Part shown: positions 24,528-33,784 of the stretch, piece by piece
How positions within the stretch are numbered: position 1 is the stretch's first letter
How the letters are laid out: each line of letters opens with the position of its first letter
Source: CAYFPS01 sp964345075
GTDB taxonomy: Bacteria; CAIWAD01
NCBI GenBank assembly: GCA_964345075.1
Contig: CAYFPS010000004.1
Location: forward strand, 62,001-126,000
DNA length: 64,000 nucleotides
Direction of reading: 5' to 3'
The notes under the pieces: model-generated
Seen by the model: the letters and a program-made list of their open reading frames with translations, nothing else
Databases searched by the model: none
Told to the model about the DNA's origin: nothing
Position numbers and translations under genes: made by a program

Positions 24528-25616
24528 TTACATGAACAAGTGTAATTGCAGATCAAGCATCAGCCATGAGTCACTGCCAGCGCCTTCGTCAAGCGAGTAA
24601 CGGGCAATTCCCGGCTGTGCGGAAAGCACCGGCAAGGCTGTCCAGTTCCAGGCCAGTCTGCTGCGTGACTCAAAGGAACCCTCTTCGGCGGTATTCGGAT
24701 CCCACGAATCGTGTGATACAAGCAGCACATGCCCCTGACGTAGAGTCCAGGCAAGCTCCTGCACAGTCGCCAGACCACGCGTATCACCATCAACCCGCAA
24801 ATCAGTCTCGGCGGTCCAGGTCAACGCGCCAAGGGAAAGGCCGGCGAACAAACCGCCTATCCGCGTAGAAGTGCCGGGCGCCCGGTCAACCAGCCGTCCA
24901 TTGGCTCCGAGTGTCGTTCCCAGCTTGCCCAGCATGCCATTCCAGGCCACGCGGCTGGTCAGCGCCTTGCCTCTGTCTGTATCTAACTCGGACGACTGTC
25001 CGTTGGTCAGGGCCAGCGAAACGGACCAGTGATCGGGATGGAATTCAAGCTCTACACCTGTGTCCGCATCCAGCTGGCTAAAGCCCATTCGTTTGCGCGT
25101 GTTGAAGTTGTGATCATCCCAGCGCCAGCCAAAGAAGGGCAGAAAACGACCGACTTTCAGGTTCGCCTTCAACGGCCCGCCGCTCAATAGCGCCCAGGCC
25201 TCGTAGCCACCACGCAGCCCCTTGTCCAGCAGAACTTCGACGCCAGCCACCAGCTTGAAGCGCAGGTAGAGGTCCCCCTGCATTTGAAAGAAGCTGTTCT
25301 GCTCGGTGGCTGGCAGGCTGGTTTCCGGCTCATCGGATTTAAATTCGCTGAAGTAGTAGCTGCGAAAATCCAGCCCCACATCCAGTCGCTCGTGAAGACT
25401 GCTACCAAGCTTGTCCAGCTCACTGAAGTCCATGCTGTTGGAAGCCAGCTCGGTTCCAGCAAAAAACTGGCTGCCATAGGCATTGCGCATTCCTCCACCC
25501 GCCGGATTGACATGGCACAGGTGACAGGACTGTGCGTAGACGGCAGCATAGCGTGGCAGAGCGTCACCCTTGTCAGGCAACAGGATCACGGCCAGCAAAA
25601 GCAGGATTAGTGGCAT
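24528..25616 (-). CDS. outer-membrane beta-barrel with N-terminal haem-c motif
   Basis: 362 residues. A signal peptide is followed directly by CHLCHVNPAGGGMRNAYGSQF (haem-c site Cys31, Cys34, His35), then an alternating polar/hydrophobic region with many aromatic residues, ending LDLQLHLFM, as expected for an outer-membrane barrel. Such one-haem porin-like proteins occur in bacteria that pass electrons through the outer membrane, but that role is inference here. It is first gene of the cytochrome/YceI cluster and has two dyad elements upstream. Confidence 0.65.
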   Translation of the reverse strand: MPLILLLLAVILLPDKGDALPRYAAVYAQSCHLCHVNPAGGGMRNAYGSQFFAGTELASNSMDFSELDKLGSSLHERLDVGLDFRSYYFSEFKSDEPETSLPATEQNSFFQMQGDLYLRFKLVAGVEVLLDKGLRGGYEAWALLSGGPLKANLKVGRFLPFFGWRWDDHNFNTRKRMGFSQLDADTGVELEFHPDHWSVSLALTNGQSSELDTDRGKALTSRVAWNGMLGKLGTTLGANGRLVDRAPGTSTRIGGLFAGLSLGALTWTAETDLRVDGDTRGLATVQELAWTLRQGHVLLVSHDSWDPNTAEEGSFESRSRLAWNWTALPVLSAQPGIARYSLDEGAGSDSWLMLDLQLHLFM

Positions 25617-25661
25617 GGGCGGTCCTTGAATTCGGTTGGTTCAGTGTATGATGGGTCGAAG

Positions 25662-25716
25662 TTTATATTGTTTGGTTAAACAAACAAAGAATTTTGAAAA
25701 GTGACTGTTTTGTCAC
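25662..25716 (-). promoter_or_regulatory. AT-rich promoter region with two dyad symmetries
   Basis: Upstream of the cytochrome-porin gene. On the minus strand a -10-like TATAAA (25662-25667) lies beside the dyad TTGTTTG-N6-CAAACAA (25668-25687), and further upstream the dyad GTGAC-N6-GTCAC (25701-25716), which resembles binding sites of the CRP/FNR family. This would suit oxygen or redox control of the cluster. Confidence 0.4.
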
Positions 25717-25737
25717 ACTAATCGTTAAAGACGAGCT

Positions 25738-27138
25738 TTAAAAAGGCGCGCCTGCCGCCACCCACAGGGACCGTTCATCTTCGTCCAGCAGGTAACGCTC
25801 CTGCCAGCGTTCAGGTGAACATTTGGAAATGGCAGCTGCCAGCAATGCGCGCTGTCTGGGACTCATGGGAGTGGAAAGCAGTCGCTGCAGAAGGCCTCGA
25901 TCAAATGACGGTAGCGCCGACAGGCCATCAAGCGCGTGATCGCGTGTATCACTGCTGCCAAGCCACTCCAGAAGCTGCTGCGAAACTACGGTACTTGCGG
26001 CCAAGCCAACACGAAGATTCAGGCGGTCATCTTCGGTCAATAAGTCGGCAGCGTGATACAATTTGAGTGCATCTGCGTCCGTGATTTCCGGTAGCTGCCC
26101 GGCTTTGGCCAGAACGGTCAGGCAGTCCAGCTGCTGCTGTCCTTCGATACCGTCCAGCAGGAACTGCAGTGCCAGCTCGGGAGACAGCTCACCCCCAGTC
26201 AACTCTTCACGGGCAGCCTGTGCTGCCTCGCCGCCTTTTGCTTCCGTGGCAAGCATGTTTCGCCAGGCACTTGTATCACACAGGGCCTGTGGCAGGACGA
26301 GCTTCTGTGAGCGGCTACCCAGCCAGACTTTCTTCAGGAATGACGCTGCAGCAGCTGCGTCAAGTCCAGCCAGCCAGGCGGTCCACAGAGGGGTCATTTC
26401 GCCAGCTGCAAAAACCGTGTCGGAGGAAAGCCAACTGTTCAACTGCTCGTCCGACCAGCGAAGCGGATCAAGCAGCGCAAGGAAGCGAAGATCCTGGCTG
26501 TCTCGCAACCAGCCAATGACGCGGCGGGCACCACCCTGCACGGAGGCAAGATCAAAGGGAAAGAGCCCTTCGCGCTGCTTGAGTGTTTCGAGCAGGCCTG
26601 CTTCCAACTCTGCGACTGGAGCGCTGGCCACAATCCGCTTCAGTAGTTCATCATCGGCCCTGCCTGTTGCGAGCAATCTGGTAGCGGCTTGAGCAAAAGT
26701 CGCATCCTGATCAAGCAGTCGTGTTACAAGAGCTGAAGGAAGCGGGAATTCACTCCAGGCCAGAAGCTGGGCCAGGAGTTTTTCGGGCAAGGCTTGTTTG
26801 AAAAAGTCCCGGGCTGCTTCGCGATCTGTAGCCAGCAGGCGGAGCAGCTCCTTTTGACCGCACTCGGACAGTCCTCTGCCAGCCATGCCGACCAGTTCGC
26901 TCAGGCCCAGGCTGTGATTGAAAACAACATCTTCACCATGCCAGCGACTGGCTTCACCAGCGGAACGCTTGAGTTCGTATTCCAGGAGGTCGCCGGGGTT
27001 GGCCTGCCAGGGATTCTGCAGGCGCACGAGCACATCGCGCTTCAGGTCACGCACATCCATCACCCAGGCAATCGATGTCGCTTCCACAATGGTTCGAACA
27101 CGGCCGACCGATCTCATCACACTGGCGCTCTCGCTCAT
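25738..27138 (-). CDS. large soluble protein of unknown function, divergent from pduS
   Basis: About 466 residues from the ATG at 27138 (CGGAG nearby). No signal peptide or membrane segment. The first 60 residues look like a small beta-rich domain (VGRVRTIVEATSIAWVMDVRDLKRDVLVRLQNPW). The rest is helical with many Leu and Ala in repeated 35-40-residue units, for example ELLRLLATDREAARDFFKQALPEKLLAQLL, suggesting a helical-repeat scaffold. I do not recognise a family. It is divergent from the PduS-like gene across a 121-bp gap, so the two may share regulation. Confidence 0.65.
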   Translation of the reverse strand: MSESASVMRSVGRVRTIVEATSIAWVMDVRDLKRDVLVRLQNPWQANPGDLLEYELKRSAGEASRWHGEDVVFNHSLGLSELVGMAGRGLSECGQKELLRLLATDREAARDFFKQALPEKLLAQLLAWSEFPLPSALVTRLLDQDATFAQAATRLLATGRADDELLKRIVASAPVAELEAGLLETLKQREGLFPFDLASVQGGARRVIGWLRDSQDLRFLALLDPLRWSDEQLNSWLSSDTVFAAGEMTPLWTAWLAGLDAAAAASFLKKVWLGSRSQKLVLPQALCDTSAWRNMLATEAKGGEAAQAAREELTGGELSPELALQFLLDGIEGQQQLDCLTVLAKAGQLPEITDADALKLYHAADLLTEDDRLNLRVGLAASTVVSQQLLEWLGSSDTRDHALDGLSALPSFDRGLLQRLLSTPMSPRQRALLAAAISKCSPERWQERYLLDEDERSLWVAAGAPF

Positions 27139-27259
27139 GGCTCCGTCCGGTTTAGGGTGGATTTCCATGAATATAGGAATGGCAGGCTGCCCCTGAACCC
27201 TGTTCTTCGGATGACCCTCCACACGATTGCTACATTGCGCCCTTCAACTGGAAATCTCA

Positions 27260-28570
27260 ATGCTGAAAAAGATCAAAGAAGCTGGTTGCGTAGGCATGGG
27301 CGGTGCGGGCTTTCCCACACACGTCAAGCTGAACTCTCAGGTCGACACCCTGTTGATCAACGCAGCTGAATGCGAACCGCTGCTGCGCAAGGACAACATG
27401 GCCATGCAGGTCTTTGCCGAGGAAACGGCAGAAGGCTTCATGCATGCCGCCGAGCTGATCGGTGCAAAGCGCGTGATCATCGGCATCAAGGGCAAGAACA
27501 AAAAGACCATTGAGGCCATGCGCAGCACGCGGCTTGGCCCGACCGGTGAAGGCCGCTACGAAGTGGGCATTCTGGGTGATTTCTATCCGGCCGGTGATGA
27601 AGTTACGCTTGTTTACGAGCTGACAGGCCGGGTTGTGCCGCCTGCAGGATTGCCCCTCCATGTAGGTGTAGTGGTTATCAACAACGAGACGGCCCTGACC
27701 ATCCATGACGCGCTCATGGGCAAGCCCGTGACACATTCCTTTGTCACCGTCAGTGGCGAAGTTCGCGAGCCGGCTACCTGGCGCGTACCGATTGGGACCT
27801 CCTTTCGTGAGCTGATCGGCATGGCCGGCGGAACCAGACTCAAGGACTGGGTGATTCTGGACGGCGGACCCATGATGGGACGGATCGAGCTGGATCCGGA
27901 CACGCCCGTAACCAAGACCAGCAGTGGTGTAATCGTCCTGCCGCGCGATCACCCCTATGTTGAGCGTGAGCTGCGGACACGCCAAGCCAAGTACAGCATC
28001 GGTAAGAGCGTCTGTGATCAGTGTTCGCTGTGTACGCAGATGTGTCCCCGCTACTTGCTGGGTCACCCGCTGGAACCACACCAGGTAATGCGCCATCAGT
28101 TTGTCAGCGATTTTCCTGCGCACAGCCGCTGGGGTCAGATTTGCTGTGAATGCGGCATCTGCACACTCTTCGCATGCCCGGAAGGACTGTACCCGCGCGA
28201 GGCCTGCCAGGATTCAAAGAGGTCGTTGGCGGCAATCGGCGAGAGCTTCAATGGACCAAAGGATGTATCACCGCACCCGATGTACGAGTACCGTCGCATT
28301 CCCACAAAGAAGCTGCTTCAGCGGATCGGCTTGAGCCGGTTTGAGCACGAAGCCCCTTACAAGGAATGGCCGGGGAGTGGCAGCGAGCTTCACATTCGTC
28401 TGAAACAGCATGTGGGCGCAAACGCAACGCCACTGGTCAAGGTTGGTGATACAGTGCGCGCCGGCCAGATGATAGCAGCCATGGATGAAGGCAAACTGGG
28501 CACTCCCCTGCACGCACCCCGCGACGCGCGCGTTTTGGCCATTGACGAAAAGGAGATTGTGCTCCAATGA
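27260..28570 (+). CDS. pduS: PduS-like (RnfC-type) BMC-associated flavo-iron-sulfur protein
   Basis: 436 residues. The N-terminal EAGCVGMGGAGFPTHVKL and INAAECEPLL are the NADH/FMN-binding region of RnfC/NuoF-like proteins; an SLBB-type segment follows (VTVSGEVREPATWRVPIGTSF). Two [4Fe-4S] sites are seen: Cys252, 255, 258, 262, and Cys295, 298, 301, 306. A lipoyl/barrel-sandwich-like end (VGDTVRAGQMIAAMDEGKLGTPLHAP) completes the PduS layout. In propanediol microcompartments PduS recycles cobalamin and passes electrons across the shell through PduT. Its stop overlaps the pduT-like start, so the pair is translated together. Confidence 0.88.
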   Translation: MLKKIKEAGCVGMGGAGFPTHVKLNSQVDTLLINAAECEPLLRKDNMAMQVFAEETAEGFMHAAELIGAKRVIIGIKGKNKKTIEAMRSTRLGPTGEGRYEVGILGDFYPAGDEVTLVYELTGRVVPPAGLPLHVGVVVINNETALTIHDALMGKPVTHSFVTVSGEVREPATWRVPIGTSFRELIGMAGGTRLKDWVILDGGPMMGRIELDPDTPVTKTSSGVIVLPRDHPYVERELRTRQAKYSIGKSVCDQCSLCTQMCPRYLLGHPLEPHQVMRHQFVSDFPAHSRWGQICCECGICTLFACPEGLYPREACQDSKRSLAAIGESFNGPKDVSPHPMYEYRRIPTKKLLQRIGLSRFEHEAPYKEWPGSGSELHIRLKQHVGANATPLVKVGDTVRAGQMIAAMDEGKLGTPLHAPRDARVLAIDEKEIVLQ

Positions 28571-29154
28571 TCCGCAACCAGACCAGCCAGTTCACAGCCG
28601 AGCGCCCGGGCAACGCGGTAGGCATCATCGAATTCAGCTCGATTGCCAAGGGGATCGAGGCCGCGGATCATATGCTCAAAACGGCCGACATCAAGCTGCT
28701 TGTATCACGGACGATTTGCCCGGGCAAGCACATGAGCATGATCGGTGGCGATACAGCCGCTGTGCAAAGCGCGATTGATGCGGCTGAGGTTCTGGGCGAG
28801 CGCGAGGTTGTCGATCACTTCATGATCGCCAACCTGCATCCGGACGTGATTCCTGCTGTTGAAGGCACTGTGCAGTACGGCAAGATGGACGCGCTGGGTG
28901 TCATCGAGAGTTTCTCGGTGGCCAGCCTGATCGAAGCCGCGGACATGGCCGCCAAAACTGCCGATGTGCAGCTGCTGGAAATTCGACTGGCCATGGCGAT
29001 TGGCGGCAAGGGCTTTGTCACCATGACGGGCGAGGTCGCCGCCGTGCGCAATGCTGTTGATGCCGGTGCTGCCAAGGTGGGTGAAAAGGGCCTGCTGGTT
29101 GGCAAGGTGGTTATTGCCAACCCCCGACCGGAAGTCATGCGGGATCTGATCTAG
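28567..29154 (+). CDS. pduT: PduT-like BMC-T (tandem) shell protein
   Basis: 195 residues made of two BMC domains, about residues 15-95 and 106-186 (AVGIIEFSSIAKGIEAADHMLKTA; ALGVIESFSVASLIEAADMAAKTA). Trimers of such proteins form pseudohexameric tiles. In the first domain SRTICPGKHM places Cys51 at the position that in PduT binds a [4Fe-4S] cluster in the central pore, so it can carry electrons across the shell. The partnership with the PduS-like protein supports this. Ends TAG, overlapping by four bases the end of the convergent RNase H gene. Confidence 0.93.
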   Translation: MIRNQTSQFTAERPGNAVGIIEFSSIAKGIEAADHMLKTADIKLLVSRTICPGKHMSMIGGDTAAVQSAIDAAEVLGEREVVDHFMIANLHPDVIPAVEGTVQYGKMDALGVIESFSVASLIEAADMAAKTADVQLLEIRLAMAIGGKGFVTMTGEVAAVRNAVDAGAAKVGEKGLLVGKVVIANPRPEVMRDLI

Positions 29155-30218
29155 CCTTTGAGCAGGTCCGCATAGGCAAGCGAAATCACTTCTGCATTCT
29201 TCAGGCCAAGCCGGTCGATCAGCTGATTGACCCGCTTCTGTGCTTCCGCCGGATCCTCATCGACCGCCATGACATGCTCAATCTCGACGAATGAACCCAG
29301 ACCGCTGACTTCATCCAGGTGGATGCGCGTTGCACCCAGCATCAGAAGCTGACGCCGCTTTTCCACCAGCAGGCCTGCGCCCAGCGCGAGACTCAGCAGG
29401 TCCTCCATCTGATCCGGTCGGGCAAGTTCTTCGAGACGCCACTCGGCCTCTCGTGATCGGTCTTCGTCCGCACGCTGATAGCCGATCAACTGTGATACAT
29501 GACGGCCATCCTGCTCGATCCTGCGCAGTTTGAGGCGGCCTGCTGTTGTATCACCGAAAAAGCGGTCTTGCTGAGCCATGGTGCCAAGATCGCGGGCACC
29601 CATCTGCATGGCCAGACGCCTGACCTCGGCAAGGTCCGGCACGCGCAGTTTGATCTCGATGTTCAGACCCGCCATCCCCGAGCCCGCAGCTACTTCTTTG
29701 CGTGATTCCTTTTTCTCCCGGGGAGATTCGGGGAGTTCGATCAAAGGCTTTCCGATCAGATCCTGCTTCTCGCCCTGTTTTGCCCTTTCAAAGCCGTACA
29801 CCGCCAGGCGATCACAGCGCTCGTTTTCGGGATGACCCGAATGCCCCTTGATCCACTGCCAGCTGACATCATGCTCGGCCGCCAGAGTATCCAGTTCCTG
29901 CCAGAGCTCCTGATTCTTGACCGGATCCCCTCCAGCAGTTTTCCACCCCTTGCGCCGCCAATTGTGGATCCACTGAGTGATCCCCTGCTGCACATAGCGC
30001 GAGTCGGTCCAAAGCTCGACCTGACAGCTGGTTTTCAGCGCTTCCAGACCGCGGATGGCTGCCAGCAGCTCCATGCGGTTGTTGGTGGTGGCAGGGTCTC
30101 CGCCGCAGGCTTCCAGACGATTACTGCCGGAGACCAGCACAAAACCCCAGCCACCCGGACCGGGATTGCCCTTGCAGGCGCCATCGGTATACAAGCTGAC
30201 TTTGGGCTGCTCGCTCAT
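29151..30218 (-). CDS. fusion of ribonuclease HI with a CYTH (triphosphatase-like) domain
   Basis: 355 residues. Residues 1-150 are a complete RNase HI with catalytic Asp10 (YTDGACKGNPGPGGWG), Glu50 (NNRMELLAAI), Asp72 (LWTDSRYV) and the late WIKGHSGHPENERCD. After a charged linker, residues 183-355 form a CYTH domain: NIEIKLRV, QQDRFFGDTTAGRLKLR, LIGYQRAD, RRQLLMLGATRIHLDEVSGLGSFVEIE. CYTH proteins hydrolyse triphosphates or make cAMP. The pairing is unusual; RNase H cuts RNA in RNA-DNA hybrids, and the second activity is unknown. The upstream rlmI-like gene overlaps by four bases. Confidence 0.88.
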   Translation of the reverse strand: MSEQPKVSLYTDGACKGNPGPGGWGFVLVSGSNRLEACGGDPATTNNRMELLAAIRGLEALKTSCQVELWTDSRYVQQGITQWIHNWRRKGWKTAGGDPVKNQELWQELDTLAAEHDVSWQWIKGHSGHPENERCDRLAVYGFERAKQGEKQDLIGKPLIELPESPREKKESRKEVAAGSGMAGLNIEIKLRVPDLAEVRRLAMQMGARDLGTMAQQDRFFGDTTAGRLKLRRIEQDGRHVSQLIGYQRADEDRSREAEWRLEELARPDQMEDLLSLALGAGLLVEKRRQLLMLGATRIHLDEVSGLGSFVEIEHVMAVDEDPAEAQKRVNQLIDRLGLKNAEVISLAYADLLKG

Positions 30219-31438
30219 CCTGCATTCTCCTCGACTTGCAGCAAGTAGCCTTTCAAATAGTGGCTCTCAAGAACCTGCGGCAGCCAGGGGTGGTCTTCCC
30301 CCTGCTCCAGGGTAGCCAGAATACGAATCCGCTTTCCAGCCCGTTTGGCTGCCAGTCGTAATACATCCCTGAAAGCCTCTGCGCCCATGTGATGCGAGCA
30401 CGAGCAGGCCGCAAGGAAACCACCATTCTCGACGAGTTGCATAGCCTGCCGATTCAGATCGATATAGCCCTGACGGCCCTCGGCAAAGCGTTTGCGGCTT
30501 TTCACAAATGCGGGCGGATCACTGACCACCAGCCTGTAGCGGCGGCCTTCTCGCTGCAGCTGTTTCATGACATCAAAAGCGTCACCACACAGCGTGCGAT
30601 GTTCGCCGGTAAAACAACCCAGTTCCAGATTGCGGCCAACACGATCCAGTGCATCGCGGCTACGATCCACGAAGTCCGCGCGAACAGCACCGGCCTGAAG
30701 CGCGGCAAGGCCCCAGCCACCGTGATAGCAGCACAGGTCAAGCACTTCCGCGCCAGCGGCACAGCGTGATACACGCTGCCAGTTTTCCACCTGATCCAGA
30801 AAGAGCCCGCCCTTTTGCACACTGCAGAAGTCCAGCTCCATTGCAAATCCGGCAGGCTTGACTGTCTTCAAGAGTGGAGCGTGTCCATCCTCCAGCTTTT
30901 CTGTCAACCATTCTTCGCCGTCCCGCTTCATCAGCAGGCGCTCGGCGGGCATGTTTTCCAGTCGCCGAAAGGGAGAGCTACCATCAAAAAGAATCCATTC
31001 AGGAGTGAAGACCAGATCGAGAGCCACGGCAATGTTTTCCCGCATCCTGTCCATGGTCTGGGTAAGGCACTGAACGGAGAGTACGTCCTCGTAGCGATCA
31101 ACAATCAGGCCGGGCAGGTCATCGCTTTCCGCAAAAACAACCCGGCATGTATCACGATTCAGGTGAGTTCGACGCGTGAAGGCTGAACGAAAGCGTGCCG
31201 CGAACCAATCAACAGTCAAAGGCTCTTGCTGGCTTCTTTCCAGAATACGGGCACAGATCAGGCTGCCCCGGCTTGTGCCAGCCCAGCCGATCCAGTTCTC
31301 TCTGGAATCAAGGACCTGTACCAGTCCACCTGCGGGAAGCTCCTTCAGCGACCTTTCGACTTCATTGGAAAAGATCCAGGGATGCCCGCCCAGAATCCTG
31401 CGTTCAGAGCCGCGTTTGAGATGCATCATCACTTCCAT
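30215..31438 (-). CDS. class I rRNA methyltransferase, RlmI-like
   Basis: 407 residues. The N-terminal PUA domain (LKRGSERRILGGHPWIFSNEV) is followed by an RlmI/RlmK-type methyltransferase: GGLFLDQVENW, the SAM-binding VLDLCCYHGGWGLAALQAGA, and the catalytic SDPPAFVKSRK with a downstream CSCSHHM cysteine motif. Such enzymes make 5-methylcytosine in 23S rRNA. The start could be ATG 31426, which has the better ribosome site. The next gene upstream ends one base before. Confidence 0.87.
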   Translation of the reverse strand: MEVMMHLKRGSERRILGGHPWIFSNEVERSLKELPAGGLVQVLDSRENWIGWAGTSRGSLICARILERSQQEPLTVDWFAARFRSAFTRRTHLNRDTCRVVFAESDDLPGLIVDRYEDVLSVQCLTQTMDRMRENIAVALDLVFTPEWILFDGSSPFRRLENMPAERLLMKRDGEEWLTEKLEDGHAPLLKTVKPAGFAMELDFCSVQKGGLFLDQVENWQRVSRCAAGAEVLDLCCYHGGWGLAALQAGAVRADFVDRSRDALDRVGRNLELGCFTGEHRTLCGDAFDVMKQLQREGRRYRLVVSDPPAFVKSRKRFAEGRQGYIDLNRQAMQLVENGGFLAACSCSHHMGAEAFRDVLRLAAKRAGKRIRILATLEQGEDHPWLPQVLESHYLKGYLLQVEENAG

Positions 31439-33784
31439 TTAGCGGAGGTAAAGCAGTCGCTGGGTATCACTGCCTTGCGGGCTTTCCAGGCGCACGAAAT
31501 AGAGTCCGCTGGCAAGGCCATCAGCCGAGAAGCTGACTTCCCCGCTGCCAGCAGCCTTCCATGGCGAATCGAAGAGCACGGCAACCTGCTGACCCCGCAG
31601 ATTGTATACAGCCAGCCGGGCAGGGCCGGATTCAAGCAGGCGGTAGCTGATTCTCGTGGCTGGGTTAAAGGGATTCGGGTAGACCCGGCCAAGTTCAGCG
31701 GCCTTCACCTGCGGCGCAGACCAATGCTCGGGAGGTGATCCTGGAATGATCTGCGTGATACGAAGGTCGTCCAGTGCCCAGCCAAAGGCAAAGTCGCCAA
31801 AATAGCTGAAGGCAAATTGCAGGCGTCCTTCGGGCGGCAGATTCGTGACAGTAAAACTACGCTCGGTCCAGGCACCTGCCAGAAAATCGCCGCAGACAGT
31901 TGTGTCCGCTATGTCGCCAGCAAAACTGTCGCCCGAGACCAGCACATTCCAGCTTTCGGCAAGCGGACTGCCAGTAGAAGCGCGAAAGAGAATGCGAGCG
32001 TTTTCAACCGCCGGCTGATCCGTGAAGTTGCTGGCGAAAAGACTAAGCATGCTAAGTCTGACGGGCCCCGCATAACTCATCACCGGAAGAAAAAGCGTGT
32101 CCTGTAATACAGGAGCATTCAGGGCATCCGAGTTGATACTCAGGTAATGCCCGACCTGTTGATCCTGTGGGTCCAGCAGCGAGTCCGGAAAGCCCAGTGT
32201 ACTGTCCGGATGAAAGCAGGAACTTGGTGATACATCATCAAGCGAGTGCTGCCAACCGTAGCCTACACGCTCCGGGCTGCGCGCCATGCAGGCCAGATCC
32301 GCATAGGACTCATCGAAATCGGCAAAGAAGTCGCCCTCGCCAAGATCCAGCTCGCAGCTCCAGACTTCCATCAGGGCCTGTACATTCAATTCTGCACCCG
32401 TGACTTCACGCCACTCGGAAATGGATGGATCAAAAAGCAGCGTGTTCTCCAGGCTGTCCAGTGTTGCCAGGCTGTCACTGCGCCATTCCAGCAGCGGCGC
32501 CGGGCCACCAGAAAGATTCTCTGGAAAATCGCTACTCATCACAATCCAGACCTGCTCGCCGATCGACCCCATCAGGCTGTCTGCAATGTCAAACTCCAGA
32601 CTCTGCCAACCCGAGCAATCCTCATCGATAACAAGCGTATCACCTTCATCCAGCCAGCTGATCTGCCCATTGCTCCGCGCGGGTTGACCGCCCGTATCCA
32701 TGGCCAGTCCCACATACACAGGCCCCGTCCCCTTAAAGCGTAAACTGGCACCGCGTATCACCAGGCTATCCAACTGGTAGATAGACCGCGCAGCCTCCAG
32801 CGGAATGCGGCTTGCAACGAGTGCACCGGGCAGTGCAGGCAGAAACTGTCGCAATGCCTGATCCTCGCGTGATCCGTGACCGGCCCAGGTGAATCCTTCA
32901 CTTAGTGTAACACGGAATTCCGGAAGCACACCTTCGGATACGTTCCCCAGACTGTCCATGGCAGCCAACTGCCAGACAAGTTCATCGCCACCTGAAGCAT
33001 CAACCGGAAGAAAAACCCGGCCATTCCAGTGCTCCCAGTCTTCACCCTCAGCAAGCGGTCCGCCCGGGCTTAACCAGGTTGTATCACCGTTTTGCATGGC
33101 ATAAACGGCCTGAATGCCCGCAGCATCCCGCGCCAGTACTCGCAGCGCCAGGTCCGGATTTCGATGAGAATGTATCACGTCTTCCGGCAGCAGAAGCTCG
33201 GGGGCCTGATTGTCGCTCGCCCAATCAACCAGCAGTCGAATGTTCAGATTGCGCTCAATCGCCTGCTCCTGACCACCCGCCAGTTTGATCCAGCTTAAGC
33301 CATCCTGCCGGCAGATATCGTCGGCCGTGATCCAGGGCGCACGCGCACCGGGCCGTGTTACTTCAACCCTTACCGGGCCGGCAACAAGCTGTGGGAAAAG
33401 GTCTTCAAAGGGAAAGCTCTGATGACTGCTGCTTCCACCCAGCTGGGCTCCTGCAAGTTCGGCCACCAGATTGCCAGACTGATACACACTGATATGGCAG
33501 GAGTCCGGCATGGCATAGCCCGCACTGGCAATCAGAACGGCATGCAGTGAAGCGGGCGCGGGCAGTTCCAGTTCTCGTCCGTAGGTGATTTCGCCTTCAG
33601 CCAGATTGGGCCAGATCCAGCCGGGGAAACCATCCTGCCCAACTTGCTGACTTCCTGCCGGCTGATCGAAAAGGATTCCCGCTGCCGGCAAAATGGAAAG
33701 CGCCTGGCCCTCCGGACTGCTGGCCAATGCCAGTGCGGCCGGAATAAGCAGCGAGAGCAGCGTTATTCGCAAATCAGCCTTCAT
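31439..33784 (-). CDS. large secreted protein with FlgD/Por-type C-terminal domain
   Basis: About 781 residues from the ATG at 33784, with a signal peptide (ITLLSLLIPAALALASS). The body is beta-rich with several carbohydrate-binding/jelly-roll-like stretches (for example WALDDLRITQIIPG near the end). The C-terminus VYPNPFNPATRISYRLL, VYNLRGQQVAVLF and GLASGLYFVRLE is the FlgD-Ig/Por-like domain found on secreted proteins of FCB-related bacteria, where it serves as an outer-membrane export signal. No type IX secretion gene is in the window. Contains several copies of the GTGATAC motif. Confidence 0.75.
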   Translation of the reverse strand: MKADLRITLLSLLIPAALALASSPEGQALSILPAAGILFDQPAGSQQVGQDGFPGWIWPNLAEGEITYGRELELPAPASLHAVLIASAGYAMPDSCHISVYQSGNLVAELAGAQLGGSSSHQSFPFEDLFPQLVAGPVRVEVTRPGARAPWITADDICRQDGLSWIKLAGGQEQAIERNLNIRLLVDWASDNQAPELLLPEDVIHSHRNPDLALRVLARDAAGIQAVYAMQNGDTTWLSPGGPLAEGEDWEHWNGRVFLPVDASGGDELVWQLAAMDSLGNVSEGVLPEFRVTLSEGFTWAGHGSREDQALRQFLPALPGALVASRIPLEAARSIYQLDSLVIRGASLRFKGTGPVYVGLAMDTGGQPARSNGQISWLDEGDTLVIDEDCSGWQSLEFDIADSLMGSIGEQVWIVMSSDFPENLSGGPAPLLEWRSDSLATLDSLENTLLFDPSISEWREVTGAELNVQALMEVWSCELDLGEGDFFADFDESYADLACMARSPERVGYGWQHSLDDVSPSSCFHPDSTLGFPDSLLDPQDQQVGHYLSINSDALNAPVLQDTLFLPVMSYAGPVRLSMLSLFASNFTDQPAVENARILFRASTGSPLAESWNVLVSGDSFAGDIADTTVCGDFLAGAWTERSFTVTNLPPEGRLQFAFSYFGDFAFGWALDDLRITQIIPGSPPEHWSAPQVKAAELGRVYPNPFNPATRISYRLLESGPARLAVYNLRGQQVAVLFDSPWKAAGSGEVSFSADGLASGLYFVRLESPQGSDTQRLLYLR

